Origin: Ravibacter sp964559125 | GTDB taxonomy: Bacteria; Bacteroidota; Bacteroidia; Cytophagales; Spirosomataceae | Length of the DNA stretch: 64,000 bases | Direction: 5' to 3' | Assembly (NCBI GenBank): GCA_964559125.1 | Contig: CAZLGW010000025.1 | Coordinates: 15,147-79,146 of the forward strand | Part shown: positions 37,103-46,403 of the stretch, one piece after another | Numbering within the stretch: position 1 is the first letter of the stretch | How the letters are laid out: each line of letters opens with the position of its first letter | Made by a program: the position numbers and the translations under genes | Notes under the pieces: generated by a model | What the model saw: the letters and a program-made list of their open reading frames with translations, nothing else | Databases searched by the model: none | Told to the model about the DNA's origin: nothing

Positions 37103-38137
37103 ATGTTCATCAAAGCCTCTATATCCATTTCTCCCCAGGGGGATTTTTCCGGCAGTGAACTGAAGGAGCTTGCAGGCGACAAGTATTTCGCAGCCGAACC
37201 TTCCTATGACGGACTCATACAGGCCGGTGTGCTGAGGAGGATGGGAAAAGCGGTCAGGATGGGAGTGGGCGCCGGGGTGCAGATACTGAAGGAAGCGCCG
37301 GGCGTAGACGGGATCATCATAGGTACCGCCAATGGCGGACTGGAAGACTGCATCAAGTTCCTCAACCAGATCGTCGATTACAACGAGGGGACGCTCACCC
37401 CGACCAATTTTGTGCAAAGCACCCCCAATGCTATTGCCGGGCAGCTGGCGCTTATTCATCGGAATACGGGCTATAACATTACACATGTGCACGGAGGGTT
37501 GTCCTTCGAAAACGCCCTTATCGATGCCTCGCTGCTGTTTGAGCAGGAGCAGGCAGAGACGCTTCTTGTAGGGGGAATAGAAGAAATTTCGGAATACAAT
37601 CATAATATAGACCGCATTTCCGGTATTTTCAAGGAGGAACCCGGCAGCTCAGGTTCGCTTCTTGCCTCGACTTCCGCGGGGACGGTCAACGGTGAAGGAG
37701 CTGTCATGCTCTTGCTGGAAAGAAAAGCCTCTCAGCCCGGACAGGTATGCATCCGGGAAGTAATGACGCTGTCTTTTGCCTCGCCGGACCAGGTAGGGGA
37801 ACGGCTTTCGGAGATGCTGGGCAGGCACGGCCTGGATACTGAAACAGTAGATGCCCTGATGCTGGGTTATAACGGAGACGTGCACAGCACGGACTGGTAC
37901 GACCGCATCCGCAACCGTTTCGCGGCCGGTACTCCTGTTTTTTCCTTTAAGAACGCCTGCGGTGAATACCCCACTGCCAGCTCTTTTGCGGTATGGCTCG
38001 GTCACCAGGTACTGACAAACCGGCCTGTTCCGACAGGATTGCTTTATTCGGGAAAGATGCCTGTGAAGCCCGGTAACCTGCTTATTTACAATCACTATAG
38101 GGGGGAGGAGCATAGTTTTATCTTAATTCATAATTAA
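37103..38137 (+). CDS. Ketosynthase-like protein lacking the catalytic cysteine
   Basis: This 344-residue protein has the thiolase fold of beta-ketoacyl-ACP synthases: GIIIGTANGGLEDCIKFLNQI, NFVQSTPNAIAGQLAL and a C-terminal KNACGEYPTASSFAVWLGHQ. At the nucleophilic elbow, where condensing enzymes have Cys, the sequence is THVHGGLSFENA, with His near 130 and no Cys. It therefore resembles chain-length-factor-like or decarboxylating ketosynthase homologues. Similar short ketosynthase-like proteins occur in aryl-polyene/flexirubin gene sets of Bacteroidota, but no other genes of such a set are nearby. A DinB-like gene follows after 3 bp. Confidence 0.75.
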   Translation: MFIKASISISPQGDFSGSELKELAGDKYFAAEPSYDGLIQAGVLRRMGKAVRMGVGAGVQILKEAPGVDGIIIGTANGGLEDCIKFLNQIVDYNEGTLTPTNFVQSTPNAIAGQLALIHRNTGYNITHVHGGLSFENALIDASLLFEQEQAETLLVGGIEEISEYNHNIDRISGIFKEEPGSSGSLLASTSAGTVNGEGAVMLLLERKASQPGQVCIREVMTLSFASPDQVGERLSEMLGRHGLDTETVDALMLGYNGDVHSTDWYDRIRNRFAAGTPVFSFKNACGEYPTASSFAVWLGHQVLTNRPVPTGLLYSGKMPVKPGNLLIYNHYRGEEHSFILIHN

Positions 38138-38140
38138 CTT

Positions 38141-38629
38141 ATGCCTGAAGTCTGGCTTAGGGGGGCTTTGCCCGGTATTCATCCGCTTTTGCAGCCGGTA
38201 GCGCATGCGCTGCTACAATCGAAGGAGGAGGTTGTGCGGTATACTACGGATTTTCCCGATCACCTTTTATGGATAAAGCCCGGCGGGGCGGCGTCTGCAG
38301 GATTTCATTTGCAGCATATCAAAGGAGTTCTCGACAGGCTGTTTACCTATGCCGAAGGAAATGCGCTGACGCCGGATCAGCTAAGCTACCTGGCGGCTGA
38401 AGGTGTTCCTGCTGACGATACCAGGGTTGGCAGTCTTGTTCAGGCAGTGGTCGAACAGATAGACCGGTCGGTAGAAATCCTTAAAAATACGGATCCTGCC
38501 GTGCTGACGGAGGCCAGGAGCGTAGGACGCAAGGCACTACCCTCTACTGTTCTGGGCTTATTATTTCATGCCGCTGAACATACCCAACGGCATATCGGAC
38601 AGCTATATGTGACGGTGAAGGTGGTGTAG
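38141..38629 (+). CDS. DinB/YfiT-like four-helix metal-binding protein
   Basis: This 162-residue protein fits the DinB_2/YfiT superfamily. It is helical, and three histidines in the expected places could bind metal: His in FHLQHIKG (about residues 59 and 62) and the pair in HAAEHTQRHIGQL near the C-terminus. Family members include bacillithiol/mycothiol-dependent transferases. It starts 3 bp after the ketosynthase-like gene and is probably co-transcribed with it. The exact reaction cannot be inferred. Confidence 0.82.
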   Translation: MPEVWLRGALPGIHPLLQPVAHALLQSKEEVVRYTTDFPDHLLWIKPGGAASAGFHLQHIKGVLDRLFTYAEGNALTPDQLSYLAAEGVPADDTRVGSLVQAVVEQIDRSVEILKNTDPAVLTEARSVGRKALPSTVLGLLFHAAEHTQRHIGQLYVTVKVV

Positions 38630-38723
38630 AAAAATCTGCAGCTTGGTATTTCCGGGAAATAATATATTTATTAAGTTGCGGTGGACGCGATGAGCGGTTT
38701 TACAATTTTATAACCAATAACCG

Positions 38724-39830
38724 ATGAAAGTAGGAATACCTAAAGAGCTCAAAAACAACGAAAATCGCATAGCAATGACTCCTTCCGGGGTTATAGAACT
38801 CACCAGGCTCGGGCACCGGGTGTATATTCAGCAGGGCGCCGGGACCGGAAGCGGGTTTACTGATGAGGAATACCGCCAGGCCGGTGCAGGGATCCTGCCT
38901 GATACGAGGAGTGTCTATGAGACGGCCGATATGATCGTAAAGGTGAAGGAGCCTATAGCCGAGGAATACGGCCTGATCAGGGAAGACCAGTTGTTGTTTA
39001 CCTACTTTCATTTTGCATCCTCCGAAGCGCTTACACATGCCATGATCGGGAGCGGGGCCGTCTGCCTGGCTTACGAAACGGTGGAGAATCCCGACCGTTC
39101 GCTTCCCCTGCTTATCCCGATGAGCGAAGTCGCAGGGCGGATGTCCGTACAGGAGGGCGCCAAATATCTCGAACGTCCCTCCGGCGGGAAGGGCATCCTC
39201 CTCGGTGGTGTTGCCGGTGTAAAGCCTGCCAATGTGCTGATCCTGGGCGGAGGAGTAGTGGGCACCCAGGCCGCCCGGATGGCCGCCGGTCTGGGCGCCA
39301 ATGTAACGATAATGGATATCAGCCTGCCCCGTCTGCGTTACCTGGAAGACATCATGCCGGCTAACGTAGATACGGTTATGTCGTCGGAATACAATGTCAG
39401 GCAACTGATCGGGAATACGGATCTCATCATAGGAGGGGTGCTGATCCCGGGCGGGAAGGCTCCTGCCCTCATCACCCGCGATATGCTGAAGCTGATGAAG
39501 CCCGGTACCGTCATGGTCGACGTGGCCATTGACCAGGGCGGCTGCTTCGAAACCTCGCGGCCCACTACTCACGAAGACCCGGTGTTTGTGATCGACGACG
39601 TCGTGCATTATTGTGTTACCAACATGCCGGGGGCAGTACCTTTCACTTCGACCCTCGCGCTCACCAACGCCACCCTGCCGTACGTGCTGATGCTGGCCGA
39701 TTTCGGCTGGGAAGAAGCCTGCCGCCGCAGCATCCCCCTTGCAAAAGGGCTGAATATAGTGAAAGGGAAAGTAGTTTATAAAGAGGTTTCGGAGGCATGG
39801 GGGCTGGAGTATGAGGCGATTAGTTTTTAA
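38724..39830 (+). CDS. ald: Alanine dehydrogenase
   Basis: This 368-residue NAD-dependent L-alanine dehydrogenase converts alanine to pyruvate and ammonium, or the reverse. The N-terminus VGIPKELKNNENRIAMTP and the catalytic positions Arg 15, Lys 75 (VKVKEP) and His 96 (YFHFA) agree with the numbering of characterised enzymes. The Rossmann motif is VLILGGGVVGTQAARMAAGLGA, followed by acidic DIS. The DQGGCFETSRPTTH and HYCVTNMPGAVP blocks are also typical. It is a stand-alone gene with no obvious regulator beside it. Confidence 0.97.
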   Translation: MKVGIPKELKNNENRIAMTPSGVIELTRLGHRVYIQQGAGTGSGFTDEEYRQAGAGILPDTRSVYETADMIVKVKEPIAEEYGLIREDQLLFTYFHFASSEALTHAMIGSGAVCLAYETVENPDRSLPLLIPMSEVAGRMSVQEGAKYLERPSGGKGILLGGVAGVKPANVLILGGGVVGTQAARMAAGLGANVTIMDISLPRLRYLEDIMPANVDTVMSSEYNVRQLIGNTDLIIGGVLIPGGKAPALITRDMLKLMKPGTVMVDVAIDQGGCFETSRPTTHEDPVFVIDDVVHYCVTNMPGAVPFTSTLALTNATLPYVLMLADFGWEEACRRSIPLAKGLNIVKGKVVYKEVSEAWGLEYEAISF

Positions 39831-39833
39831 ATA

Positions 39834-40568
39834 ATGCTTAATAAAATTTTCTCCTGGGGGCGGAAAAAAGCCGGAAGCGAAAGGATAATTTTCGACTTAC
39901 ATTCACACCTGATCCCGGGGATTGATGACGGAGCGCGGACGATGGCCGATTCGGTGGAGATGATCCGTCAGATGGCGGCGCAGGGGTTCACCCACCTGGT
40001 TACTACGCCGCATATCATGTGGGACAGCTACAAGAATACGCCGGAAGGTATCAGGAAGGGTCTTAGTGAGGTGCGGGAAGCCTGTCTCGAAAACGGGATT
40101 GACATCAGGCTTGATGCTGCTGCCGAGTATTTTATCGACGAACATTTCCTGGAGCTGCTGCGCGGGCGCGGTGAATTGCTGACTTTACCCGGCAACCGGC
40201 TCCTGGTAGAACTGCCTTATACCACCCCGTTGATGAATACTACCGAAACGCTGTTTTCTATCATCGGCTACGGCTACAGGCCGGTACTGGCCCACCCTGA
40301 GCGGTATTCCTATTTTCATGCCACCCCGGAAGTTTACCAGAGGCTGAAAGAGCAGGGTTGCGAGCTGCAGCTCAACGCGCTGTCTCTTACGGGGCAGTAT
40401 GGCTCAGGGGTACAGAAAATCGCCCGCCGGCTGCTGAAGCAGCAATTGGTTACCTTCATCGGCAGCGATGCGCACGATCTCCGTCATGTAAGAGCGTTGT
40501 CAAAAGCCCTGGAATTGCAGGCCGTCCGGGATTATGTTTTCTTAAACAATGAAATTTGTCCGGACTGA
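39834..40568 (+). CDS. CpsB/YwqE-like PHP-family protein-tyrosine phosphatase
   Basis: This 244-residue PHP-superfamily enzyme has the metal ligands DLHSHLIPGIDDGA (His 23, His 25, Asp 31), TTPHIM, and the later HPERYSY and GSDAHDLRH. YwqE/CpsB proteins dephosphorylate the tyrosine-rich tail of Wzc-type kinases. The kinase gene with such a tail is at 41696, which fits this role. It begins 3 bp after ald but belongs functionally with the capsule cluster that starts 280 bp downstream. Confidence 0.9.
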   Translation: MLNKIFSWGRKKAGSERIIFDLHSHLIPGIDDGARTMADSVEMIRQMAAQGFTHLVTTPHIMWDSYKNTPEGIRKGLSEVREACLENGIDIRLDAAAEYFIDEHFLELLRGRGELLTLPGNRLLVELPYTTPLMNTTETLFSIIGYGYRPVLAHPERYSYFHATPEVYQRLKEQGCELQLNALSLTGQYGSGVQKIARRLLKQQLVTFIGSDAHDLRHVRALSKALELQAVRDYVFLNNEICPD

Positions 40569-40595
40569 CCACAGGGAAAATCGCATTAAATCTAT

Positions 40596-40603
40596 TATGT
40601 TTG
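40596..40603 (+). promoter_or_regulatory. Candidate -7 promoter box (TATGTTTG) ahead of the capsule locus
   Basis: TATGTTTG matches TAnnTTTG and lies in the 279-bp space between the CpsB-like gene (stop 40568) and wza. It would leave a leader of roughly 240 nt. A second weaker box, TAACTTTA, occurs near 40751-40758. No JUMPStart-like or other known capsule control sequence was found in this gap. Confidence 0.3.
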
Positions 40604-40847
40604 CGCCATTGTTTTGGATCGAATATTGGCGACTTTGTTTGTAGCGGATGTTTTAGATGGTTTTAATAGTCACCATTTGTGTTCGAAAAATTTCTACAAA
40701 CTAAAGTGTGAACGGCAAGGTCCGATCGTCAGGTATCATCCATTTACGACTTTTTTATAACTTTACTTGTTTTTTGCAAAGCCGGGTCCCGGGTTTCCCG
40801 CGCCGGAAGATCAGGAGCTTTGTCACTACATCCACTAAATTACTCGC

Positions 40848-41666
40848 ATGAAAAACAGATTTTGGAGGCATTTCAGGGTTTTCCTGACCACGTTACCGGC
40901 ATTGCTGGTTTATTCCGTACTATTTACTTCATGTCTTTCCCAGAAGGAGGTCACCTATTTCCAGGAATCGGAGGATAATCCGAAGCGGGGTATCGGCCTG
41001 CAGGCTTATGTGCCGTTGATCGAATCTGGTGACATACTTTCGGTGGTGGTGGGGAGTCTTAACGCGGAAGCCAATGAGATTTTTAATGTGAGGAATATGG
41101 CTACGGCCTTACATTTGAATTATGCCCAAACTGGCACTGGCGGAGGACGTGCTCAGCCCGTAGGGTACCTGGTAGACGAGGAGGGTAATATCGAGGTACC
41201 GCTCATTGGGAAGGTGAAGATAGACGGTATGACTACCGAGTTGGCGGCCCAGCATATACGGACATTGTTAAATAAATATCTCAAAGAACCATCGGTAGCG
41301 GTACGGGTGGTGAGCTTTAAAATTTCTGTGCTGGGTGAAGTAAAAAATCCTTCGATTTTTATAGTACCGGAAGAGAAAATTACGTTGCCTCAAGCTTTGA
41401 GCTTAGCGGGCGATCTGACTATCTATGGCCGTCGCGACAATGTGATGGTGATCCGGGAAGAAAATGGGGTGCGGACCTACGGTAGAATCAATCTCACCTC
41501 TCGCGAGGTATTTGATTCTCCTTATTATTACCTACGCAAAAACGACCAGATCTACGTGGAGCCAACCAAGGCTAAAGTCACTAGCTCCGACCGTACTTTG
41601 CAGATTCTGCCGCTCGTATTGAGCAGCATTTCAGTTATAGCTGTAGTCCTGACCCGCATTTTCTAG
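40848..41666 (+). CDS. Wza-like polysaccharide export outer-membrane lipoprotein
   Basis: This 272-residue polysaccharide export protein has a lipoprotein signal (LLVYSVLFTSC, Cys 29) and two export domains: Poly_export (ESGDILSVVVGSLN ... VDEEGNIEVPLIGKVKIDGMT) followed by a SLBB domain (FKISVLGEVKNPSIFIVPEEKITLPQALSLAG). A C-terminal hydrophobic helix (about 250-270, LPLVLSSISVIAVVLTRIF) probably spans the outer membrane. It is 29 bp upstream of the Wzc-like kinase and forms the export channel of the capsule or exopolysaccharide. Confidence 0.95.
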   Translation: MKNRFWRHFRVFLTTLPALLVYSVLFTSCLSQKEVTYFQESEDNPKRGIGLQAYVPLIESGDILSVVVGSLNAEANEIFNVRNMATALHLNYAQTGTGGGRAQPVGYLVDEEGNIEVPLIGKVKIDGMTTELAAQHIRTLLNKYLKEPSVAVRVVSFKISVLGEVKNPSIFIVPEEKITLPQALSLAGDLTIYGRRDNVMVIREENGVRTYGRINLTSREVFDSPYYYLRKNDQIYVEPTKAKVTSSDRTLQILPLVLSSISVIAVVLTRIF

Positions 41667-41695
41667 CAAGCAGCATCATCCATATCATCTCCGTT

Positions 41696-44104
41696 ATGAA
41701 CATCAACGAATTAAATGGCTTGGAAGAGCGTAATTCTACTGAAGAAGAATTTAATCTGGGGGAATACCTTCAGCGTTACCTGCGCTATTGGTATCTTTTT
41801 CCTTTTTTCCTGGCGCTGACTGCTATTGCTGCCTGGTATTACTTCCAGGTCACGCAGCCGGTTTATAAAAGTACTACTTCGCTTTTGATCAAGGATGAAA
41901 AAAAGGGAGTACGGGCCGGGGCGGATGATATACTTGCCGAGATGGGTAGTTTCTCGGGCAACAAGCTCGTGGAGAATGAGATCGAGATCCTGCGCTCCCT
42001 CAACCTGATGGAGCAGGTGGTCAGGGACTTAAAGCTGGAAATAAGCTATACCATGTCCAGCGGTCTGAAGACGATAGATCTTTATAAAAAGAGCCCGGTT
42101 CGGGTGGTGGCCGAGGTAGTCAACGAGCAAGCCTATCAGAACCCCATGGAAATCGAGCAGGTAGATGGGGATTTGTATACGATCCCGCAGGACGATGAGC
42201 TGCGGGAATATGGTAAGCTTTATTATACCGATTGGGGTGCTCTCCGGGTGTTCCGCGATAGTACGGGTGACGCAGCTGTTACAGAGGTAGAAGTACATTT
42301 TCATAAGCCCGCAAGCCTGGTGGAACGGATGGTGAAAAACCTATCCGTGGCTCAGCCTAATAAAAGCAGCACAGTGCTGGAGCTCAATTTCGAGGATACA
42401 TCCGTGCAGCGTGGTATCGATGTACTCAACAAGTTGCTCGACGTGTATGTCGGCTCATCCATTACCGATAAGAATACCGAAGCCAGTAATACCCTGGCCT
42501 TTATCGAGGAGCGGCTGGCGCTTATTACCGACGAGTTGGGGGACGTAGAAAAGGACGTAGAAGTCTACAAAAGCCAGCAAGGGCTTACCGATGTCAGCGC
42601 CGAGTCCCAGCTTTTCCTGGAAAACATTAAGGAAAATGATTCGAAGCTCAATGAAGTCAACACTCAGATCAGAGTGCTGGAGGGAGTAGAGAATTACATC
42701 AACCGCAGCGGCGATGGCGCCGTAGCGCCTGCCACCTACATGATAAGCGACCCAGTCCTGGTCTCGTTGCTCAACAAGTACACGGAGCTTAACCTGCAGA
42801 GAGAAAAATACGCCCGCACCCTGCAGCCTGATAACCCCATTATGGAGACGGTCACAACCCAGATGGCCCAGACCCGGCAGTCTATCAGAGAAAACCTTCA
42901 AAACCTTCGCCGGGGCCTCGATCTTACCCGCCAGAACCTGGAAGGGATCAATGCCCGTTTCTCGGCCGGCCTGCGCAGCCTCCCCCAGAAGGAGCGGGAA
43001 TATGTGGGTATCAAGCGCCAGCAGACCATTAAGGAGAATCTTTATCTCTATCTTCTCCAAAAACGAGAGGAGACGGCTCTCGCTTACGCATCGACGGTAA
43101 CCGATAGCCGGCTCGTGGATGCGCCTCGGGGAAGTTATATCCCCGTAAAGCCCAAGAAAGCGATCATAGCCCTTGGGACTTTGCTGGCAGGGTTGGCTAT
43201 CCCGGTTTTGCTCATCAATCTGCTTATGATGCTCAATAATACTGTCCAGAGCCGCGATGAGGTAGAGCGTTTGAGCGGTGCGCCGGTAATAGGTGAGATA
43301 GGCAGGATGAAGCAGGCGACCCAGTCCGGAAACGGTGATGTGGTTATCAAAATGACCAGTCGCTCGGCAGTGGCCGAACAATTCCGGGCGTTGCGTACCA
43401 ACCTGCAGTACCTGGGCGATGGCTCGGGTAAGGTGCTCATGTTTACCAGCTCTATCGGGGGAGAGGGAAAGAGCTTTGTAAGCATCAACCTGGCGGCCAG
43501 CCTGGCTTATTCCGATAAAAAGGTGCTGCTGGTCGGCGGGGATCTGCGCAAGCCCACCCTGCATACCAACCTGAAGATGCAGAATGACAGGGGGCTTACC
43601 AACTACCTGATCACAAAAGGCGACGCATCCAATCTCATTAAGCCTTCTGGAGTACATGAGTTGTTTGAAGTGCTGCTGTCAGGCCCGATACCACCCAATC
43701 CGTCGGAGCTATTGAACAATGGTCGCCTCCCGGTTCTTATCAAGGAATTGCGCGATCAGTACGACTATATATTGATCGACTCTCCTCCTTACGGGCTGGT
43801 AACCGATGCCTCGCTTATCGGTGAGTATGTGGATGCCACGCTTTATCTCGTGCGCCATAACTACACGCTACGCGATCATATGAAAAATATACGTTCGCTT
43901 ATCCGCCAGAAACGCTTCAAGAACTTGTCAGTAGTATTTAATGCGGTCAATTATGGTGTGGGGTATGGCTATGGCTATGGTTACGGCTACGGTGGGTATG
44001 GCTACGGCTATTATTCCGAAGACAAAGAATCTAAGCCCAGTTCCATACTTGATCAACTGACCAAGAAAGGAAAGGAGCTTTCTGCGAAAATCAGGCAAGG
44101 GTGA
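41696..44104 (+). CDS. Wzc-like polysaccharide co-polymerase with tyrosine-kinase domain
   Basis: This 802-residue inner-membrane protein has a Wzz domain (membrane helix about 30-52, second near 490-513), a long periplasmic coiled coil (about 260-420), a GNVR-like segment, and a cytosolic BY-kinase. Walker A is SSIGGEGKS (about 584-592), Walker A' is VLLVGGDLRKP (about 608-618) and Walker B is YILIDSPP (about 690-697). Walker A' has Gly where E. coli Wzc has the first Asp of DxD. The C-terminal Gly-Tyr repeat (about 756-776) is the expected autophosphorylation cluster. It controls chain length and export with Wza and is probably reset by the CpsB-like phosphatase. Confidence 0.94.
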   Translation: MNINELNGLEERNSTEEEFNLGEYLQRYLRYWYLFPFFLALTAIAAWYYFQVTQPVYKSTTSLLIKDEKKGVRAGADDILAEMGSFSGNKLVENEIEILRSLNLMEQVVRDLKLEISYTMSSGLKTIDLYKKSPVRVVAEVVNEQAYQNPMEIEQVDGDLYTIPQDDELREYGKLYYTDWGALRVFRDSTGDAAVTEVEVHFHKPASLVERMVKNLSVAQPNKSSTVLELNFEDTSVQRGIDVLNKLLDVYVGSSITDKNTEASNTLAFIEERLALITDELGDVEKDVEVYKSQQGLTDVSAESQLFLENIKENDSKLNEVNTQIRVLEGVENYINRSGDGAVAPATYMISDPVLVSLLNKYTELNLQREKYARTLQPDNPIMETVTTQMAQTRQSIRENLQNLRRGLDLTRQNLEGINARFSAGLRSLPQKEREYVGIKRQQTIKENLYLYLLQKREETALAYASTVTDSRLVDAPRGSYIPVKPKKAIIALGTLLAGLAIPVLLINLLMMLNNTVQSRDEVERLSGAPVIGEIGRMKQATQSGNGDVVIKMTSRSAVAEQFRALRTNLQYLGDGSGKVLMFTSSIGGEGKSFVSINLAASLAYSDKKVLLVGGDLRKPTLHTNLKMQNDRGLTNYLITKGDASNLIKPSGVHELFEVLLSGPIPPNPSELLNNGRLPVLIKELRDQYDYILIDSPPYGLVTDASLIGEYVDATLYLVRHNYTLRDHMKNIRSLIRQKRFKNLSVVFNAVNYGVGYGYGYGYGYGGYGYGYYSEDKESKPSSILDQLTKKGKELSAKIRQG

Positions 44105-44546
44105 AGAAGAGAGTTGATTAGGGCGGTCTCTGAGCGTAGTCGAAAGGAGCGGTTGAGAATCAGAGTATTAAGAAAAATATTAAAAAAAGAGGAGTAGCGA
44201 GTGTTACGATCGGAAAGGAAGGGAGTATTAAAATAGAATCTATTCTATCTCAACGATTGTGAAAATTACGAAAGAACACTGCATCCCTCGGGTATATATC
44301 CCACTGGTTCGGCTTACATGGGTAGGCTCGGATAGAGATTTGAGAGGGACAGCGCTATGACTCCCAGGTCCGGAGAGTTTTTTTATTCGTTTTTGTTGTA
44401 AGGAATACGCTTTCTATTGAGAGAGGGTGATCCCTGAGCGTAGTCGAAGGGTGAGTGGGAGATAAACTCTGGGTATTTTGCCCGCTAGGTCCGGAAATGG
44501 GACTGAAAGGGCGGAGCTGCAGAAAGACAAGTGAAAGATATCGGCC
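44105..44546. other. 442-bp gap before the NusG-like gene, with two short palindromic repeats
   Basis: No gene is evident here. Two copies of a short repeat occur: CTGAGCGTAGTCGAAAGG at 44130-44147 and CCCTGAGCGTAGTCGAAGGG at 44432-44451. Their CCCT...AGGG ends make them partly self-complementary, and similar CTTCGACTACGCTCAGG sequences are widespread short interspersed repeats in bacteria. The long leader ahead of an antiterminator gene could hold regulatory RNA, but I cannot define a fold. Confidence 0.4.
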
Positions 44547-45065
44547 ATGATAACCAGAAATCCTGATACATCCTCCCTTCTCAACTGGTTTGTCCTCTAC
44601 ACCAAATCTCGCAGCGAAAAAAAAGTAGCAGATGGTTTGAGGCAAAAGGGTCTTGAGGTATACTGTCCGATGCGGATGACGAAGCGGAAGTGGTCTGACC
44701 GGTACAAGTGGGTAGAAGAGCCGCTGTTTCGGTCATATTGCTTTGTCAGGCTTGCAGATAAGGACCGTAGTGAGGTTTTTGGAGTACCCGGAGTAGTGCG
44801 CTATCTCTTCTGGCTTGGTAAACCGGCAGTAATAAGAAATGAGGAAATAGAAAGCCTGCGGGAGATGCTAGGCAGCTTCGACCACCATCAGATAGCCCTC
44901 CGTGAATTCGATGTCCATGACCGGGTCAAAGTGAAGGGGGGTGCCTTTGATACGCATGAAGGAGAAATCGTGGAAAAGCGTGGCAGCAAGCTCCGGGTTT
45001 TGATGGAAGTCCTGCGGGTGATGGTATATGTGGATCTTAAATCGGTGAATGTAGAGAAGGTGTGA
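44547..45065 (+). CDS. NusG-like antitermination factor (UpxY/LoaP type)
   Basis: This 172-residue paralogue of NusG has an N-terminal NGN domain (about 8-115: NWFVLYTKSRSEKKVADGL, PMRMTKRKWSDRYKWVEEPLFRSYCFVRL) and a C-terminal KOW domain (about 120-172: VHDRVKVKGGAFDTHEGEIVEKRGSKLRV). In Bacteroides, UpxY proteins prevent early termination in long capsule operons. It precedes the sugar-nucleotide and glycosyltransferase genes, so it probably helps transcribe the 20-kb block downstream. It differs from UpxY practice in being placed after wza and wzc and not first. Confidence 0.93.
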   Translation: MITRNPDTSSLLNWFVLYTKSRSEKKVADGLRQKGLEVYCPMRMTKRKWSDRYKWVEEPLFRSYCFVRLADKDRSEVFGVPGVVRYLFWLGKPAVIRNEEIESLREMLGSFDHHQIALREFDVHDRVKVKGGAFDTHEGEIVEKRGSKLRVLMEVLRVMVYVDLKSVNVEKV

Positions 45066-45114
45066 TTAAGAAATAACCAACTTTATAAATATTGTATCAA
45101 CGTAAATTAAGTAA

Positions 45115-46401
45115 ATGAATAATTCCGGGATAGCAATTATTGGCCTCGGGTATGTAGGCCTGCCTTTAGCGGTAGAATTTGCAAAAAAATACCCGGTAAC
45201 GGGCTTTGATATAAACGAGTCGCGGGTAGCAGAGCTGAAAAAGGGACACGACCGTACTTTGGAAGTAAGTGATGAGGCGTTAAAGGCAGTGTTGACGGAA
45301 GAAGAAGCGGGGACCCGAGGGCTTCTCTTTTCAAGCGATCTTGAGAGTATCGGCGGCGCCAACTATTATATTATCACCGTCCCCACGCCGGTAGATAAAT
45401 ACAATCGCCCTGATCTTACACCTCTTTATAAGGCCAGCGAGACTGTGGGCAAAGTATTGAAACCTGGCGATATAGTGGTATATGAATCCACGGTATACCC
45501 CGGGGTGACCGAGGAAGAATGCGTACCTGTGTTGGAGCGGGTATCCGGGTTGCGGTATAATGTAGACTTTTTTGCAGGTTATTCCCCGGAGCGGATCAAC
45601 CCGGGGGATAAGGAGCATACGGTAGCCAAAATATTGAAGATAACCTCTGGCTCCAATGAAACTACCGCAGAGAAAGTAGACAGCCTGTACCGCTCCGTCA
45701 TCACGGCGGGCACGCACAAAGCGGCGAGTATCAGAGTCGCGGAAGCGGCCAAAGTAATTGAAAATGCCCAGCGAGACATTAACATTGCTTTCGTGAATGA
45801 GCTTGCGAAAATTTTCAATCGTCTCGGGATTGATACTGACGATGTACTGCAGGCTGCGGGTACTAAATGGAATTTCCTGAAATTCAAGCCTGGCCTCGTG
45901 GGAGGACATTGTATAGGAGTCGACCCCTATTACCTGGCGCAGAAAGCGCAGGAAGCAGGCTATCATCCCGAGATCATACTGGCTGGCCGCCGGCTCAACG
46001 ACGGCATGGGCGAATATGTAGCACACGAGGTAGTACGGCTGATGGTTAAGAAAGATATTCCTGTTAAAAATGCGAATATTCTGGTGTTGGGGATCACCTT
46101 CAAAGAAAATTGCCCAGATGTACGCAATACCAAAATAGTCGATATCCTAGCGACGCTGAAGGGCTATAATACCCGTATTACCATATACGATCCGTGGGCA
46201 TCTCCGGTTGAAGTGAAGAATGAATATGGTTGGGATTGTGTTAACCAACTCCTGGAAGTGAGCGATTTCGATGCCGTTATTTTAGGGGTTGCCCATAAAG
46301 AATTCGAAACCCTGGACTTGGCCGGTCTTTGTAGAGAAAATAGGGTGATATATGATGTGAAAGGTATTTTGCCAAGAGAGATAGTAGATGCAAGACTATA
46401 A
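45115..46401 (+). CDS. UDP-N-acetylhexosamine 6-dehydrogenase (TviB/WbpO-like)
   Basis: This 428-residue nucleotide-sugar dehydrogenase oxidises C6 of a UDP-sugar to the uronic acid in two steps. The Rossmann motif GLGYVGLPLAVEFAKKYPVTGFDIN (about 9-33), the tether helix, and the catalytic cysteine block GLVGGHCIGVDPYYL (Cys about 265) are all present. The order with a WbpP/TviC-type epimerase directly downstream suggests formation of UDP-GalNAcA, as in Vi-antigen-like pathways. A UDP-ManNAc dehydrogenase (WecC) role is the main alternative. Confidence 0.92.
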   Translation: MNNSGIAIIGLGYVGLPLAVEFAKKYPVTGFDINESRVAELKKGHDRTLEVSDEALKAVLTEEEAGTRGLLFSSDLESIGGANYYIITVPTPVDKYNRPDLTPLYKASETVGKVLKPGDIVVYESTVYPGVTEEECVPVLERVSGLRYNVDFFAGYSPERINPGDKEHTVAKILKITSGSNETTAEKVDSLYRSVITAGTHKAASIRVAEAAKVIENAQRDINIAFVNELAKIFNRLGIDTDDVLQAAGTKWNFLKFKPGLVGGHCIGVDPYYLAQKAQEAGYHPEIILAGRRLNDGMGEYVAHEVVRLMVKKDIPVKNANILVLGITFKENCPDVRNTKIVDILATLKGYNTRITIYDPWASPVEVKNEYGWDCVNQLLEVSDFDAVILGVAHKEFETLDLAGLCRENRVIYDVKGILPREIVDARL

Positions 46402-46403
46402 AA

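Noticed and set aside
42455..43657. Long open frame (400 codons) on the minus strand inside the Wzc-like gene
   Set aside because: It is antisense to a well-supported kinase with all motifs, and its translation shows no recognisable domain.
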